From: Micropterix aruncella
Taxonomy: Eukaryota > Arthropoda > Insecta > Lepidoptera > Micropterigidae
Length of the DNA: 64,000 nt
Direction of reading: 5' to 3'
Assembly (NCBI GenBank): GCA_944548615.1
Contig: OX155954.1
Coordinates: 3,329,335 to 3,393,334, forward strand
The stretch's first letter is position 1, and every line of letters starts with the position of its first letter. Position numbers and translations under genes: made by a program. The notes under the pieces were generated by a model. The model was not told the DNA's origin and did no database searches. It was given only the letters and a program-made list of their open reading frames with translations. Positions 12,985 to 24,129 of the stretch are shown one piece after another.

Positions 12985-13165
12985 AATGGTCCTGCGTGTT
13001 TTTACACGACTGCTTAACAAAAAAAGAAGTGTAATGTTTTCAGGGTTCATCTGTGTATGTTATTAGTTTCTTTATTCCACTATAACTTTAAAACGCTTGC
13101 ACCGATTTAGAAGTGTGTGGTATTGTTAGAATCGTTATGTCATCCCGTCATAGGGTACCTTAACT
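12985..13165 (+). repeat. Interspersed repeat family E, copy 1
   Basis: Shared with 28325-28505 (inverted) and 60930-61095: ACGACTGC..AACAAAAA.GAGTGTAATG, AACTT.TAAACGCTT..ACC, ATTTAGAAGTGTGTGGTA and TTATGTCATCCCG. No coding capacity. This resembles ends of insect non-autonomous elements such as Helitrons or LINE tails; class undetermined. Confidence 0.6.
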
Positions 13166-14282
13166 GTCAAAATATCGAGGTAGTTGTCTAAATGTCCAAA
13201 TGTCAATAAATTACCATAAATACATAGTGTTTAGTGTCAAAAAAAAGGTCTGATTGAGTACATTCCGGAAATATAAATGTAGGTATCTATATGGATAAAT
13301 ACATAAACCACAAATATTTCATCAAAAACCGCAATAAAACTAATTATAAATACGATAGTTCACTTTCTGTAATGGCAGTCGTGTTTATTATTCTTTTTAA
13401 TATATTCACTTGTTAAACCTATGAGGCTGAAGAGCGAAAGTCGCTCTACATAACCTCTCGGAAAATTACCGAGGCCACGTTTCTGGGGTGTATGCTCCCC
13501 TTAAACACACGAATCCTTTGCCCTCCTTTAGTTTCTCATTTCACTCGGCTCTAGTCCGGTGCCGTCCGCTGGCATGTTATGTCACATTACATTATATTTC
13601 AATCGTATCCAATTGACGAAGTTACCGCTCTAGCACGTGTCACAATATACTATATGTAGTAATATACAAGCTACTGTAAGCAACAGGTAGTTATTACAAG
13701 CTTCCTGCATGCTAATAGTTTAAGTAACTTCCTATTTTAAAGACAATAGAAAAGACAATGAGTTCAGTATCATAACTGAATAGAATAATTTTAAATAATC
13801 GTGAATTGTTAAAATCAGATCATAAAACAGTTAAAAACAGAAAAAAACAAATAATAATAATAACAATTAAACGAGTTATTTCAACAAACGAACCGGGGAA
13901 ATTGCGTTGAAACAATATCTTACAGCTAACCTTAACCTAACGGGAAAACATGTTTTGGGTAAAAATAAGATAACACTATTATTAAAATCACTTATGAAGT
14001 TAGCTCGTATGGAATGTATCTAACATTAAAATCCATAGAAAATGAAACATTAATCATTTTAAAAAAAGCATATAGAGCGGGGGGCTCCGATCATAATCAT
14101 AATCATAAGTTTTTTATTCAAAATAGTACGAAATCGTAACTTTTTGACGTCAATAATGCATACAAACATACCTACATAAATGATATAAAAAAATAATTAT
14201 TGTGACATTATAACAAATTATTGTGACATATAACGTGATATAAATCATCGAGGTAACCATTTTATTTCCAAGGGTCTTTGTC
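13166..14282. other. Intergenic DNA, no gene recognised
   Basis: Mostly AT-rich. 13420-13570 is GC-richer and holds a perfect hairpin (AGAGCGA AAG TCGCTCT near 13431), but no RNA family was recognised. Confidence 0.4.
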
Positions 14283-14290
14283 GTCTAGAT

Positions 14291-15455
14291 CAGTGTTCCG
14301 CAAAGTGTGTGCCGCGGCCCACTGGCGTACCATGGTCATTATTTGGTGTGCCGCGGAAAAATGACACGTTTTGGGAAGATAACACAGAAAAAAGTGCAGG
14401 CTTTAATAGTGAAACACTTAAAGCTATTACGAGAAAAAATGAACTCTTATTTTCCTAAGCGTGACCTGCAACCTATGGACTGGGTACGAAATCCATTCTC
14501 AGATAGCATTTCCCTTGGACACCCAATAAACATATTCATATTCATTTTATTGGTATACTGGTATACAAGGCAGATTAGCGAACATCCATACATATTAGCA
14601 AACAAACATATATTTTTTGTATCGTAAAGAAAAGATAAAATAAACAAAACAAAATGAAGAAAAAAAACACAAGAATAATGTAAAAAGAAGAAAATACAAG
14701 ACAAAATGCAAGAGAGATCATTAATTACTTTAGCCACCAAAGCATTTTAGACTTCACTCGAGTAATATTCCTCCAGTGAGTAAAACGCCTTATCTGTAAG
14801 GTATCTCTTAAGGCGTCTCTTAAACACGTCAAGAGATTTCGCCTGCCTAATGTGCTCGCTGAGTTTGTTGTAAACCGCTGGGCCGGCGATATAGGCTAGC
14901 CTCTACGACTTAGATAATGCATGACTTACCGAACGTAGCATGCTACGGGATCTTGTTGGATAGTGATGATGCACACCATTCACGTCAAAATCGGCTATAT
15001 TTCTGCGAACGAACAGCGCTATTTCCATTATATAAACGAGTAGGGAGAATTCATGGAGCTAAAAACTGATCAGATATTAAAACTATTTTTTCCGAAACAG
15101 AGCTAGCACATTTTTGGCTGCATATAACCAATGAGCTGATTGCAATTCTCTTACCATTTACCATGACCTACTTAGGCAAATTGGGGTTTTCAACTCTCAC
15201 TAGGTTTAAATACAAAAAAGAACGCCTGAGGACGTTCGACGAAGAGATGAGAGCATCCTTATAAACGATTGCTTCAAATTTTGATCGCCTGTGCTTAATT
15301 AGGCAGACTCACATTTCTCATTAAACATTTTTCATATTATATTGATTTTAATAATAAATAAATATTAAATAAACATCGGTTTTTTCTTTAGCGTGCCTCT
15401 AAAATTTCTTGATTTGGTAGGTGTATCTTGAACACAAAAAGTTTGCGGAACACTG
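14291..15455 (+). mobile_element. hAT element with perfect 8-bp target duplication
   Basis: Bounded by a perfect 14-bp terminal inverted repeat (CAGTGTTCCGCAAA) and the identical 8-bp direct repeat GTCTAGAT on each side (14283-14290 and 15456-15463), the hAT signature. Coding remnants on the plus strand match the C-terminal part of hAT transposases of the ZBED5/FAM200 type: LREKMNSYFP..D...MDWVRNPFSDS at about 14410-14510, and SETELAHFWL, LPFTMTYLGKLGFSTLTRFK and KERLRTFDEEMRASL at about 15090-15260. The two parts are interrupted by a nested LINE (14523-15056). The N-terminal zinc finger and most of the catalytic core are missing, so it is non-autonomous and dead. Confidence 0.85.
14523..15056 (-). 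pseudogene. LINE 3' fragment nested in the hAT element
   Basis: Minus strand reads LLVYIMEIALFVRRNIADFD, then HHHYPTRSR, LAYIAGPAVYNKLSEHIRQA and LKRYLTDKAFYSLEEYY, the extreme C-terminus of a Jockey/CR1-type reverse transcriptase, with one internal stop. The 3' UTR ends in AATAAAATGAATATGAATAT-like repeats near 14523. It splits the hAT reading frame after NPFSDS, so it inserted after the hAT. Confidence 0.75.
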
Positions 15456-15489
15456 GTCTAGATAATCATTTATTTTATAGTAGCCCTTT

Positions 15490-15890
15490 GAGTACAGCTT
15501 GTTCTTAATAAATTACTTTAATTGTATCACAGATAAATTTTGCATGTTTACTGGGACTTTATTGTAGAAGGGTATACATTGCCCTTTGAATGATTTTGTG
15601 GTTTTGGAGAGTCGACTGTTATGGTCAGCAAGTTTATTTTTATTTCTAGTATTGACACCATGCCTATCAGAGTTTTTTAAAAACAGATCTTTATTTTTAT
15701 GCACATACATTAAGTTTTCATAGATGTAATGAGATGCAAGTGTCAAAATATAAATTTCTTTAAATTTTCCGCGTAACGACTGTCTAGCACCTAATTTATA
15801 AATAGCGCGGATGGCTCGTTTCTGTAGTATAAATATTTTATCAGCGTCAGCAGAATAACACCACAGCAAGATGCCATACGACATCAAGCA
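15490..15890 (-). pseudogene. LINE reverse-transcriptase C-terminus
   Basis: The 124-codon open frame 15887-15513 reads MMSYGILLWCYSADADKIFI, then LQKRAIRAIYKLGARQSLR, TLASHYIYENLMY and FYNKVPVNMQNL, a typical Jockey/CR1-type post-palm region. The usual WG in the LLWG motif is WC here. The upstream part is absent, so this is a 5'-truncated copy. The open frame suggests limited age. Confidence 0.75.
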
Positions 15891-16250
15891 TTATCTCATT
15901 TATGAGATAGTTCGGAGCGCCTCCCTCCAAGATTCTGAAGAGCGAACCGAGGACTCTCGTATTTCTTCAGTCTTGACTGCCAGTAATATTCCTTCTGCAC
16001 CCCGTAATATGGTGATACTTTTTTAGGTCATACATAAAGGGAATGCAAACATTTTTCAGCTTTTCAACCGTGGTGGTTTGTTAGATCTTCCTTGATTTCG
16101 AGAACTGCAACATCTGAATAATTAAGGAGAGGGAGGTGAATAGATTGACAGATTGTGATGTTGTTTTCCTCGGGTAGAAAATTCTTCAGTTTATTTAGGG
16201 CGTATTTATAATAATACTCGTAGTATCTAAAAATTTCAAAATTATACAAA
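15891..16250 (-). pseudogene. Second LINE RT fragment
   Basis: Frameshifted minus-strand segment. Pieces read LNYSDVAVLEIKEDLTNHH, then KLKKCLHSLYDLKKYHH and LKKYESPRFALQ, resembling the RT C-terminal NVCIRFI.DLRKYDHV block of Jockey-like LINEs. It lies head to tail against the fragment at 15490-15890 but is more decayed. Confidence 0.5.
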
Positions 16251-17129
16251 AAATTACTCTTTATTGTGAGATTTTACAATAGGCCGGTTTTAAGGAGGAA
16301 AATAAATCTCTAAAAGATCGATCAAGCTCACGGAGCAGCTAACCAGATCAAGCTACTACAGAAAAATTCCAAACCGCCGATCCGACAACGACAGCTCGTC
16401 ATTCTTGTGCATAGTTGGTAAGAACTCACCTGCATCGCTAAATGCATGCATCCTCGCTATAACCCTCACCAAACCGGAAGCACTTCACTAAAACTTAGTA
16501 TATTATACACCTACTTAGTATTTTAGCAACTATGTATACATCGTTGGCCGTTCAAACTGTAGGACGAAGCCGGAAAGTCGAAGATTCTTTACGCGCCGAT
16601 AAGGAAACGCCAAGATAACGAAAATTGCTGATAAGCGAAAATACGAAGTTGGAACACGATCGCCTATCTCGCTTCTACGACCGTTTCGGACCGACCGTGT
16701 GAGCTACATACTATTTTATTGTGGGAGATAAACGTATAGAATAAAATGGCTTATCATTTATAAAGGTGTATTATTAAGGTGTTGCGATCATTGCGTGGTG
16801 GTGTTATGACGTTGCCAGTGCAAGACAGGTGGATACCAACAACTGAACTCGAGTGATTTACAAACTACATAATTGGACGTATGAGGTGTCAGGAAAGTAA
16901 TCAGAGTGATGAGAGAAATGTATTTTTAACCGACTTCAAAAAAAAGAGGTTATCAATTCGGTTGTATTTTTTTTATTTTATGTTTGTTACCTCAGAATTC
17001 CGTCAGTTATGAACCGATTTGGAAAATTCTTTTTTTATTCGAAAGGATATACTAGGATATACTGGTACTTCCAGATTGGTCCCATTTTTATCAAAATCCT
17101 GTTCTGATGAGGTTCAAGAGGAATTGAGG
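16251..17129. other. Intergenic DNA with a SINE-tail scrap
   Basis: 16252-16290 (TTTATTGTGAGATTTTACAA) matches the 3' tail of the SINE family seen at 28995, 31012 and 42978. The rest shows no gene. 16920-17000 contains ACCGACTTC.AAAAAA.GAGG, a word common in insect repeat tails. Confidence 0.4.
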
Positions 17130-17830
17130 GAACTCCTCAAATATTATAATATCAAGTTGAAAATTTACATGTTGGTTCAGTTCCGTTGACAATGCATTTT
17201 TATGGTAAGCATGACCTGATTCTACAACTTGGGTTGTCGACTACAGCGGGCGAGCCCGTCACCTTAGTTAGTTTTAACGATTAGTCCTTCTATCTACCTG
17301 GAAGTGAGCGCAGATGACTTGGGGACAAAAACATCCACCGTCTAGCTACGCACGAGCCCGTAAGAGACCAACGCCTTAACCGCGAGATAGCCAGGAATGT
17401 TACCCGGCGGGCCGACACTCGCGCCCTTACTTCCAATTGTGACCAGATTACTCCGGTCTCTCGATTGGTTACGAGTTCGAGGTCGCTTGCGCGGTCCTCT
17501 CCCTTACGAATCGGTGAAACGGTTGTTACCGAATCTATCGCGGACCACAGCGTCCTTTGCCCGGCCTGATTCTACACCTAGGGTTGGCTCCCGACGAGGG
17601 GTCTCCTTAACGGTCAATAGCACAGACACGAAATTTTGTATACGCATTCAGTTATGATAGCCCGTTCTAAGTTTCACCATGGCATGGCTGCTGCACCCAG
17701 GGTTGGCTTCCAACGAGGGAACTCCTCAACGGTCAACAGCACACACGAAATTTTGTATACGTAATCAATTATGATAGCCCATTCTAAGTTTCACTCCGTT
17801 CTAAGTTCAATGACATGGCTGCTGCACTCA
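17130..17830 (+). repeat. Composite GC-rich interspersed repeat (family A/B), copy 1
   Basis: Order: CATGTTGGTTCAGTTCCG.TG then GCATGACCTGATTCT (A start); a GC-rich module with ACTACAGCGGGCGAGCCCGT and AATCTATCGCGGACCACAG (B, 17230-17570); then two ~125 bp units (GGCTCCCGACGAGGGG, AACGGTCAACAGCACA, GAAATTTTGTATACG, TTATGATAGCCCGTTCTAAG, ATGGCTGCTGCACCCAGGG). Related copies lie at 26230-27440 (B, inverted), 31985-32345 (A), 32786-32935 (A/B) and 43250-44460 (B then inverted A). No transposase or RT is recognised. Confidence 0.7.
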
Positions 17831-17989
17831 AAAAATTTAGTCTGCTTTTTTGTTAAAATTTTGATTTTTAAACATTAATGTTAACCCCTTCAAGTATCAG
17901 ATGATTTCATAAGTTCGTGCTCGATTTAAGGGTAAACTTCAACACGTTTTAAATGTTATAGACAGGAGTTTTATTAATCAAGTATATTT

Positions 17990-18590
17990 TGATCTCCATT
18001 CGTCTCTATAATTGTTTTTTAACGATCAACAAACTCGTCGATTCCATTTTTGAAGAAACTGCTTGGTTTTCCTTGAAAACATTTTATTTGATGGTTTTCT
18101 ACACGCGGTCTTTCTATTCAAACTGTTCTGCAAAGACCAGAACAGTTATTGTTCAGGATCATTTCTCATCGCCTGTTACGATTCGCTCCAAAAACGGTTC
18201 AGTTTGGTTCCGTGCGAGTAGAGAAATAGCCACATGCATGCCATTCGGTTTGTTTGTGAGGAGATGCTGCAACCAAGTATAGAGCTTAGATTTGTATCCA
18301 CGCATTTTTAAATAACGAAAATCAGTTGAATTGTCAATATTATTTTTTCCTGCAATCTAGTCAGTTGTAGGTACTCATTGGATTTTCTTCCACTATCGAA
18401 TACACAACATCGATATCAATCCCAAAAGTCGTCCAGAGCGAGGCTGATCTTCCAAGTTGAAATCACCATTTCGGAATCTGTTAAACCACTATTTAATGTA
18501 CTTTAAAACCGAGCGAGGCTCTGCTAAGGTGTAAAATCGTAGAAAATCATGAGCTAAATCCATCGTAATGCAGATACGCAAATTTTAAAA
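17990..18590 (-). pseudogene. mariner transposase relic
   Basis: The minus strand, read across frameshifts and stops, gives WFNRFRNGDFNLEDQPRSGR (18490-18430), the linker after the helix-turn-helix of mariner transposases, and NQTEPFLERIVTGDEK (about 18210-18160), which contains the first catalytic Asp of the DDD triad. Terminal repeats were not found. The many lesions make it an old, dead copy. Confidence 0.7.
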
Positions 18591-18599
18591 TGACGCCGC

Positions 18600-19400
18600 A
18601 ATGAAAAATCTAATGCCAGTTAGATGAAACAAACTTTATTCTACAGCAAAAGAATTTCATTTTCAAATACAATTCAATACAATACAATACAATCAACTAC
18701 TCCAGTAGATAGGCATTCCTACACTTGGATGCGTCACAAAATTAAATGCTTAAAATTTAATTATTTAAAACATAACTATCATGATAGTTGTCATGGCTGT
18801 AATATTATATTCAATATTACCTACTTACAAATAATTAAAATATACTAATGCCATTAAATAGTAAGAGAGAATAATATATTAAAATAGAAATGCAAATTCT
18901 ATGTAGAATAATCAACGCAAAATAATTTTATTGTCAATCCAGCAATATGCTTTCGTATTTTTTAAACATAAATAGATGTATACTAAATTATATGAGAATT
19001 AGAATGTCAGGTATGATAATTCCGTTATGTTCAAAATTTTACAAATTTTGTTAATTATCAACATGGAAAATAAACTCGGTACTAATAAACTCCCTTATAC
19101 CATAAATTGGATATTTATAATTATCTTTTTAAATTGGTCCTCTCCAAGGCTTTTCATTTTCTCTGGAATCTTATTATAGAAGGACAAATTTTGGTGTATA
19201 AAACTGTATCGTACTTTGCTAAGTCGCTGTCGGTTTATGTGGAGATTAGATTTATTCCTCAATGTTTCAATTATTTTTTAAACAATATTTATGTTTGTGG
19301 CCAGTTCCGGAAACTTTCTATGTATGCGGTAAAAATCCACATCTCTCACCGTCCGCGTCCTTTCTGTTATAGCGAATCAATAAAGGAACGGACAGCTACT
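18600..19400 (-). pseudogene. LINE 3' end, decayed RT C-terminus
   Basis: Minus strand 19400-19080, with frameshifts, reads RDVDFYRIHRKFPELATNI, LRNKSNLH, RLSKVRYSFIHQNLSFYNKI and PEKMKSLGEDQFKK, a Jockey/CR1-type RT tail; below it is an AT-rich 3' UTR. A short (AATAC)n run lies at 18664-18692. Confidence 0.55.
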
Positions 19401-19708
19401 GAATAAAAATAGCCGCGAGCGTTGTAGGGCGGCGAAGCGTCTAATTCGCATGATACATGCATCGCATGGAGTCATCTATCGCCATTATGTCACCCCCCAC
19501 ACACGTTTACATTATCTACTTCTCAAGCCACGTCCGCCACTGGAGGCTGACTTACTAGTCCTTATTATTGGAGTACCGTCTCCTGTCGGAAGTAGGTGTT
19601 AGCTATCATCATAGCAGTTGTGATTCTGGAAATTGATTTTTTAAATTTATTTTATTAATCCTATCGCCTACAACCACGTGTGAGGCTCGTAGTTAGCCAA
19701 ATCACGTG
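19401..19708. other. No gene seen
   Basis: Mixed-composition DNA just after a LINE tail; nothing recognised. Confidence 0.3.
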
Positions 19709-19946
19709 CCTGGCTCGTGGTACAACAGTCGAGCCTAAACCGACTATTACGGACCTGGCACGTGGTACGTCGACCTGGCCAAATGTAAGACAGATTTGCT
19801 GATTTGTGGAATGACCTGACAGCTCGGCCTGGCTCGTGGTACAACAGTCGAGCCTAAACCGACTATTACGGACCTGGCACGTGGTACGTCGACCTGGCCA
19901 AATGTAAGACAGATTTGCTGATTTGTGGAATGACCTGACAGCTCGG
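19709..19946. repeat. Exact 119-bp tandem duplication
   Basis: 19709-19827 and 19828-19946 are identical by eye at every base, starting CCTGGCTCGTGGTACAACAG and ending CCTGACAGCTCGG. Within each unit CCTGGC.CGTGGTAC occurs twice, hinting at an older internal duplication. No coding or RNA gene was recognised. Confidence 0.9.
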
Positions 19947-20591
19947 CAGTTGATAAATCAGTTAATAGAAGTTCCTATACTTGGTGGAGTCAAAATAAAC
20001 GTAATAAATGTACCTACAGTATAAGGTATACTAATATGAAGGTTGAGCATTCAAGTGCAGACTTTCTAGGTATAATAAACGAAAATAAAATATATTTACA
20101 ATCAAAATTCTTTGATAATTTCACCAATGGACGATAGTACTCATAATAATCAATCAGAACGATTTCATAATTTCACAAATTATCATATGGACAGTAATAT
20201 AGTTAATATAGAAATACAATTAAAACAAATTATAATATAAATAATAGTCAATCGCCAATAGTCAAAATAAAAATACACATATAATAGTCAATAACAGGAA
20301 GAACAAAGAATAAAGATAGTCAAGAAAGTCGAGAGAACTGAGAAAACTCGATATTGTCAAAATCCTAAATGCCATAAACAAAGTTTTTAAGTAAATTACA
20401 ATGTACCTTTTCTTAACGCGAACCTCCTCAAGCCCCGGATGCATAATGGCAATTTATTGTAAAATAGGTTATATTGGCGAAGAAAACTATTTCGAATCTT
20501 ACTCAGTCGGTAAGAAGATTCGAAATTCGGGTGAGTCGACGACAAGTGACCAACAAACGACCAAAGGTAGCAGTCGACAAAGTGATTTTCA
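19947..20591 (-). pseudogene. LINE 3' tail
   Basis: Minus strand about 20560-20390 reads SSYRLSKIRNSFLRQYNLFY, then NKLPLCIRGLRRF, matching the R...LR.F...YNKLP.DIR end of LINE RTs. The AT-rich 3' UTR extends to about 20000. Confidence 0.5.
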
Positions 20592-21393
20592 GTGATAGTA
20601 GGATTGATTATATAGCTTATTAAATCGCTCAATGCCGTACTACGCTTTGGCAACTATGATTTTACTATGAAATGCAACGTGTAGATGGCACTCGTAGTTC
20701 CAAACATTCATTCATCTTCTCCTTTGTTTAGTATCGCATCTCAAAACAAAACAAGCATATAATAGCAAACGAATTTTGCTCTTGTTATTTTAATATTATT
20801 TACATTAAAATGACAATTTTAATTTTGTATATAGATTTCAATTAATAATAATTAGGAGTTTTTTTTACCCACAAGGCATATGCCTTTTTGTGGAACCCAC
20901 CTTGTTCTAGCAATATTGGCACCGTCTTCTAGGTGGTCATTTGTAGCATCAAGCAGTTAAACACTCAGGCGGTCACCCATCCCAGTATTGACCGCGCCCG
21001 CCGCTGCTTAACTTCGGTAACAACGAGGAGAACCGGTGTCTACGGACGCTACGACGAGCTTTAACGTTCAAATAGACTAATAGATGGCATCCCAATCTCT
21101 CCGTATTATTTATGTTATGTAATCAGCCTATATGAAAATGCGATATATAGAACTACTAATTTAATGTTATTATTGTTATCACTGGGTAAATAACGGGGTT
21201 TTTATAATCAATCAGTCATTTATGAAAAAAACATTCATTATCAGAGTTATTATAGATGACCAAATAAATTGCTATTAGTTTCGTCGGACAATGCTATCAG
21301 CGCAACCTGCATTTCGACGGCGCAGAAGAGTTGCTAAAACATACTATGGCATTGAGCAAATTTATATCCTATATAATCAATGATAGTAGCTAG
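20592..21393. mobile_element. Long MITE family M, copy 2 (inverted) with nested SINE
   Basis: Terminal inverted repeats of about 50 bp: left TTGATTATATAGCTTATTAA then GCTCAATGCCGTACTACG; the reverse complement of the right end gives TTGATTATATAGGATATAAA then GCTCAATGCCATAGTATG. Relative to copy 3 the interior is inverted and carries an extra 206 bp (20855-21060) that is a 5S-derived SINE. Confidence 0.8.
20855..21060 (-). mobile_element. 5S rRNA-derived SINE (SINE3-type)
   Basis: The minus strand reads GACACCGGTTCTC, then ACCGAAGTTAAGCAGCG, GGGCGCGGTCAATACT and GGATGGGTGACCGCCTG: the 3' two thirds of animal 5S rRNA including the internal Pol III control regions (box A, intermediate element and box C). 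After GAGTGTT it departs from 5S into an unrelated ~95 bp body with a small hairpin (AAGGCATATGCCTT), ending in TAAAAAAAAC. A real 5S gene would continue to the conserved 3' stem and a T-run, so this is a SINE. Comparison with uninserted MITE copies gives clean boundaries. Confidence 0.8.
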
Positions 21394-21824
21394 TAGCGTG
21401 TATTCAGTAAGTTGGCATACACTCGGCTAATATTGGCGTTCGCAAATATCAAGACTTGATTGCTCCATCGCGGCAGTCTACATTGCAAGAATCTCGAGAA
21501 TTCGGCGGCACCGCCCTTTGTTATATCAACACATATATTGGAATGCAAATTAGCAATCGAGGTTTTGATTTGGGCGTGCGAATCGCCGGAGGGAGAGCAG
21601 ACAATATGGATACTGGATGTGGATTATGAATACTCCATCGTCTTTATGGATTCCTTGACTGATATTTTTTTGCATGCGCACAAACTGCGCAATTAATCAC
21701 TATAGACTGGAAGGGTCTACAGACCAGGAGCAAAAAAGAATCATTTTTTTAATCGAGTAACGAAAACCCAGTTTCCTCGAAATGGGGCAACATGTTTATT
21801 ATTTATTACATTTTAGATTGTTGG
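21394..21824. other. Spacer between two MITE copies
   Basis: Contains one 78-codon ORF (21460-21696) without a recognisable domain; otherwise nothing seen. Confidence 0.35.
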
Positions 21825-22334
21825 CTAGTTTTACCATTGATTATATAGGATATTAGATTGCTCAATGCCATAGTAAGCTCTAGCAACTCTGCATCGGCGA
21901 CATGCAGTTGGCGCGGATAGCATTGTTCGGCGAAACTTATAGAAATTTATTTGGCCATCTATAATAACAATGATAATGGATGTTTTTTATAAAGAAGAGA
22001 ATGATTGATTATACAACCCTATACATTTAACCGATGCTAACAATAATAACTTGAAATTATTAATGCCATCTATAGAAGTTTTTACGGCTGATTATTTTTT
22101 TATTTTATTTAAAACATACAGCATAAAAAAATAAATATAAGCAAAATATATAACGGTAGTAAAGCCAATGATGCATTAAATTATATGCGACATAAAGATT
22201 ACAAAATATGCTAAACAATACAATACAAAGAAAACCAAATTTTCAAAGCAAAAACAAAGAATTTTCAACTAAGAGTTAAAATCGCTACGTGCGTGTGGTG
22301 TATGGTTGTTGGTGTGTGTTTGTGTGATGGAGAG

Positions 22335-22366
<32 letters not shown>

Positions 22367-22851
22367 GGTGTGTGAGTATTTCTGTAGAGCGTATGTGCTT
22401 GTGAGTGCTTGTATGTGCATATGGAAATGAGTGATGCTAATTCAATCCGATCTGATCGTCAGCTTTTCACGTACCTCCTTAGCAAAGGATCGACTATTTT
22501 GGTGGTTAAACTATCACAGAAATAATACAGAGATATCAGAATGCCATCTTTTAGTCTATTTGAACATTAATGCGCTTAATTATTATGTATTGAAACCAGT
22601 ATACTAAATTAAAATTGACATCTTTAATAAATAATATGAAAATATTAAGAGCTATGATTTAAAAATTCGTTTTTCTATTATATTACTATTTTATTTTGAG
22701 ATAGGATACCGTATAAGCGTATTTATAACGCCACCTATTGGGCTACTGAACATAGGACATACACGTAGCGTTTCAAAGTAAAATCTTAGCTGTCAAAAAG
22801 TAGTACGGCATTGGGTATTCTAATAACCTATATAATGAATGGTTTTACTAG
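21825..22851. mobile_element. Long MITE family M, copy 3 with nested insertion
   Basis: Best-preserved termini: CTAGTTTTACCATTGATTAT on the left against CTAGTAAAACCATTCATTAT read inward from the right, continuing as GGATATTAGATTGCTCAATG. Against copy 1, an extra segment of about 425 bp (22090-22515) interrupts the interior. No transposase. Confidence 0.8.
22090..22515. repeat. Insertion inside MITE copy 3, with (GT)n microsatellite
   Basis: Absent from MITE copy 1 at the matching position (after TGTCATCTAT...). It starts TTTTATTTAAAACATACAGC, like LINE 3' tails in minus orientation, and includes a GT-rich tract at 22310-22378. Probably a LINE 3' fragment; the class is an inference. Confidence 0.5.
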
Positions 22852-24129
22852 AGATTGATGACACAAAAAGAAGTTAAAGAAAGAATTTTCCGAATTTTTA
22901 AATAAGGATAAGTATCAATTTGACAGGCAATAAGGAACTTAAAACACAATAATTGGTTAGGCCCTTTTTAATTATACCTTGTCGTATATATTCGATGAAT
23001 GAAAATAGTTGGAAACCTTCCAAAATACTTAGTTTTTAGCAAAATTTAGTAACTTTCTAAAACGAAAAATAGGAAATCGCACCAAATGCTTTTATGGCGA
23101 TTTTTAGTTGGTTTTTAAAAGGTTCCAATTTGTTTGAGTGTTCTTCAACTCTGACTCCGAGATTACCGAAATATTTTTATTGCATAACTTATGTCGATTA
23201 TTATGATCCTCGGAAGAAAAGACTATTTGAGCATTTTTACCAAATTTCGTCCATGCACTCGATTTAATTGAAATACATTTTATTTTATGGTGATTGTGGT
23301 GTAGTAACATGGAGTTTTACAATTATTCAGTGTGGCACAGCCTGCAGTTTAGGGGTACAATATTTTAAAAAACAAGGTTGCTTTCAGGTCAATTAGCTAA
23401 TCGAGTAAGCAATATTATTTACAATAACACATATTATATAGCACAAAATCAGAATCAGAATTCATCGCTACGTAGAACGAATTGCGCAGTATAAACGCTT
23501 GTTGACGTCGTACCTTAGGTCTTTTGCTGCCTTTCAATATGTAATTTATAACAAACATTTGTAAGAACGCTAATATGGGAAGTGCCTTTTATTTATATTC
23601 TTGGTATTCTTATATTCTTGGTAAATTACAGTATGTAACGATTTATATTGTGCATAATTAAATTGAGACTTAAGACTACTTAATACCGTTTATAATTTAC
23701 ACCAATTATATTTTTTAAAAATGATGATAAAAAAATGTAAAATTAAAACATTATTGAGTTTATACGCCTTTTTAAATAACCTATAAGTAATCTAGTCAGG
23801 TTTTAAATAAATTTTCAGTTATCAATTAAAATAATAAAATCATAATAATATTTTTTTTAATACATGTATATGTATATCCATAAGGTCTCTATATATTATG
23901 TAATTCAGTCTTGCTTCGCTGACTCTCCCGCCCTAACTACTGCAGATCGCACTGCTGTTTTGAAGCTGCTCTTAGTCTCTTAGTGCAGCTAAAAATATCA
24001 TGATTAGCGAACCTAACGTTATAGACATGAGGCAATCGGTGCAATACGGAATTACTCGTGTCATTTGTTAGACGTCTCGGTTGGTAAAATAGCTGGGTCG
24101 ATCGAGTCACTCGCTGCGGCACCCTCAGA
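22852..24129. other. Intergenic DNA, no gene recognised
   Basis: Short minus-strand ORFs at 23310-23104 and 24122-23937; the latter (RVTRSTQLFYQPRRLTND, RLPHVYN) may be a scrap of LINE C-terminus. Otherwise AT-rich. Confidence 0.35.

Noticed and set aside
19709..19946. CRISPR-like direct repeats
   Set aside because: Only two contiguous identical 119-bp units without spacers; this is a tandem duplication in a eukaryotic genome.
20960..21060. Possible 5S rRNA gene
   Set aside because: The 5' end is diverged and the 3' stem and T-run terminator are missing; the non-5S body marks a SINE.
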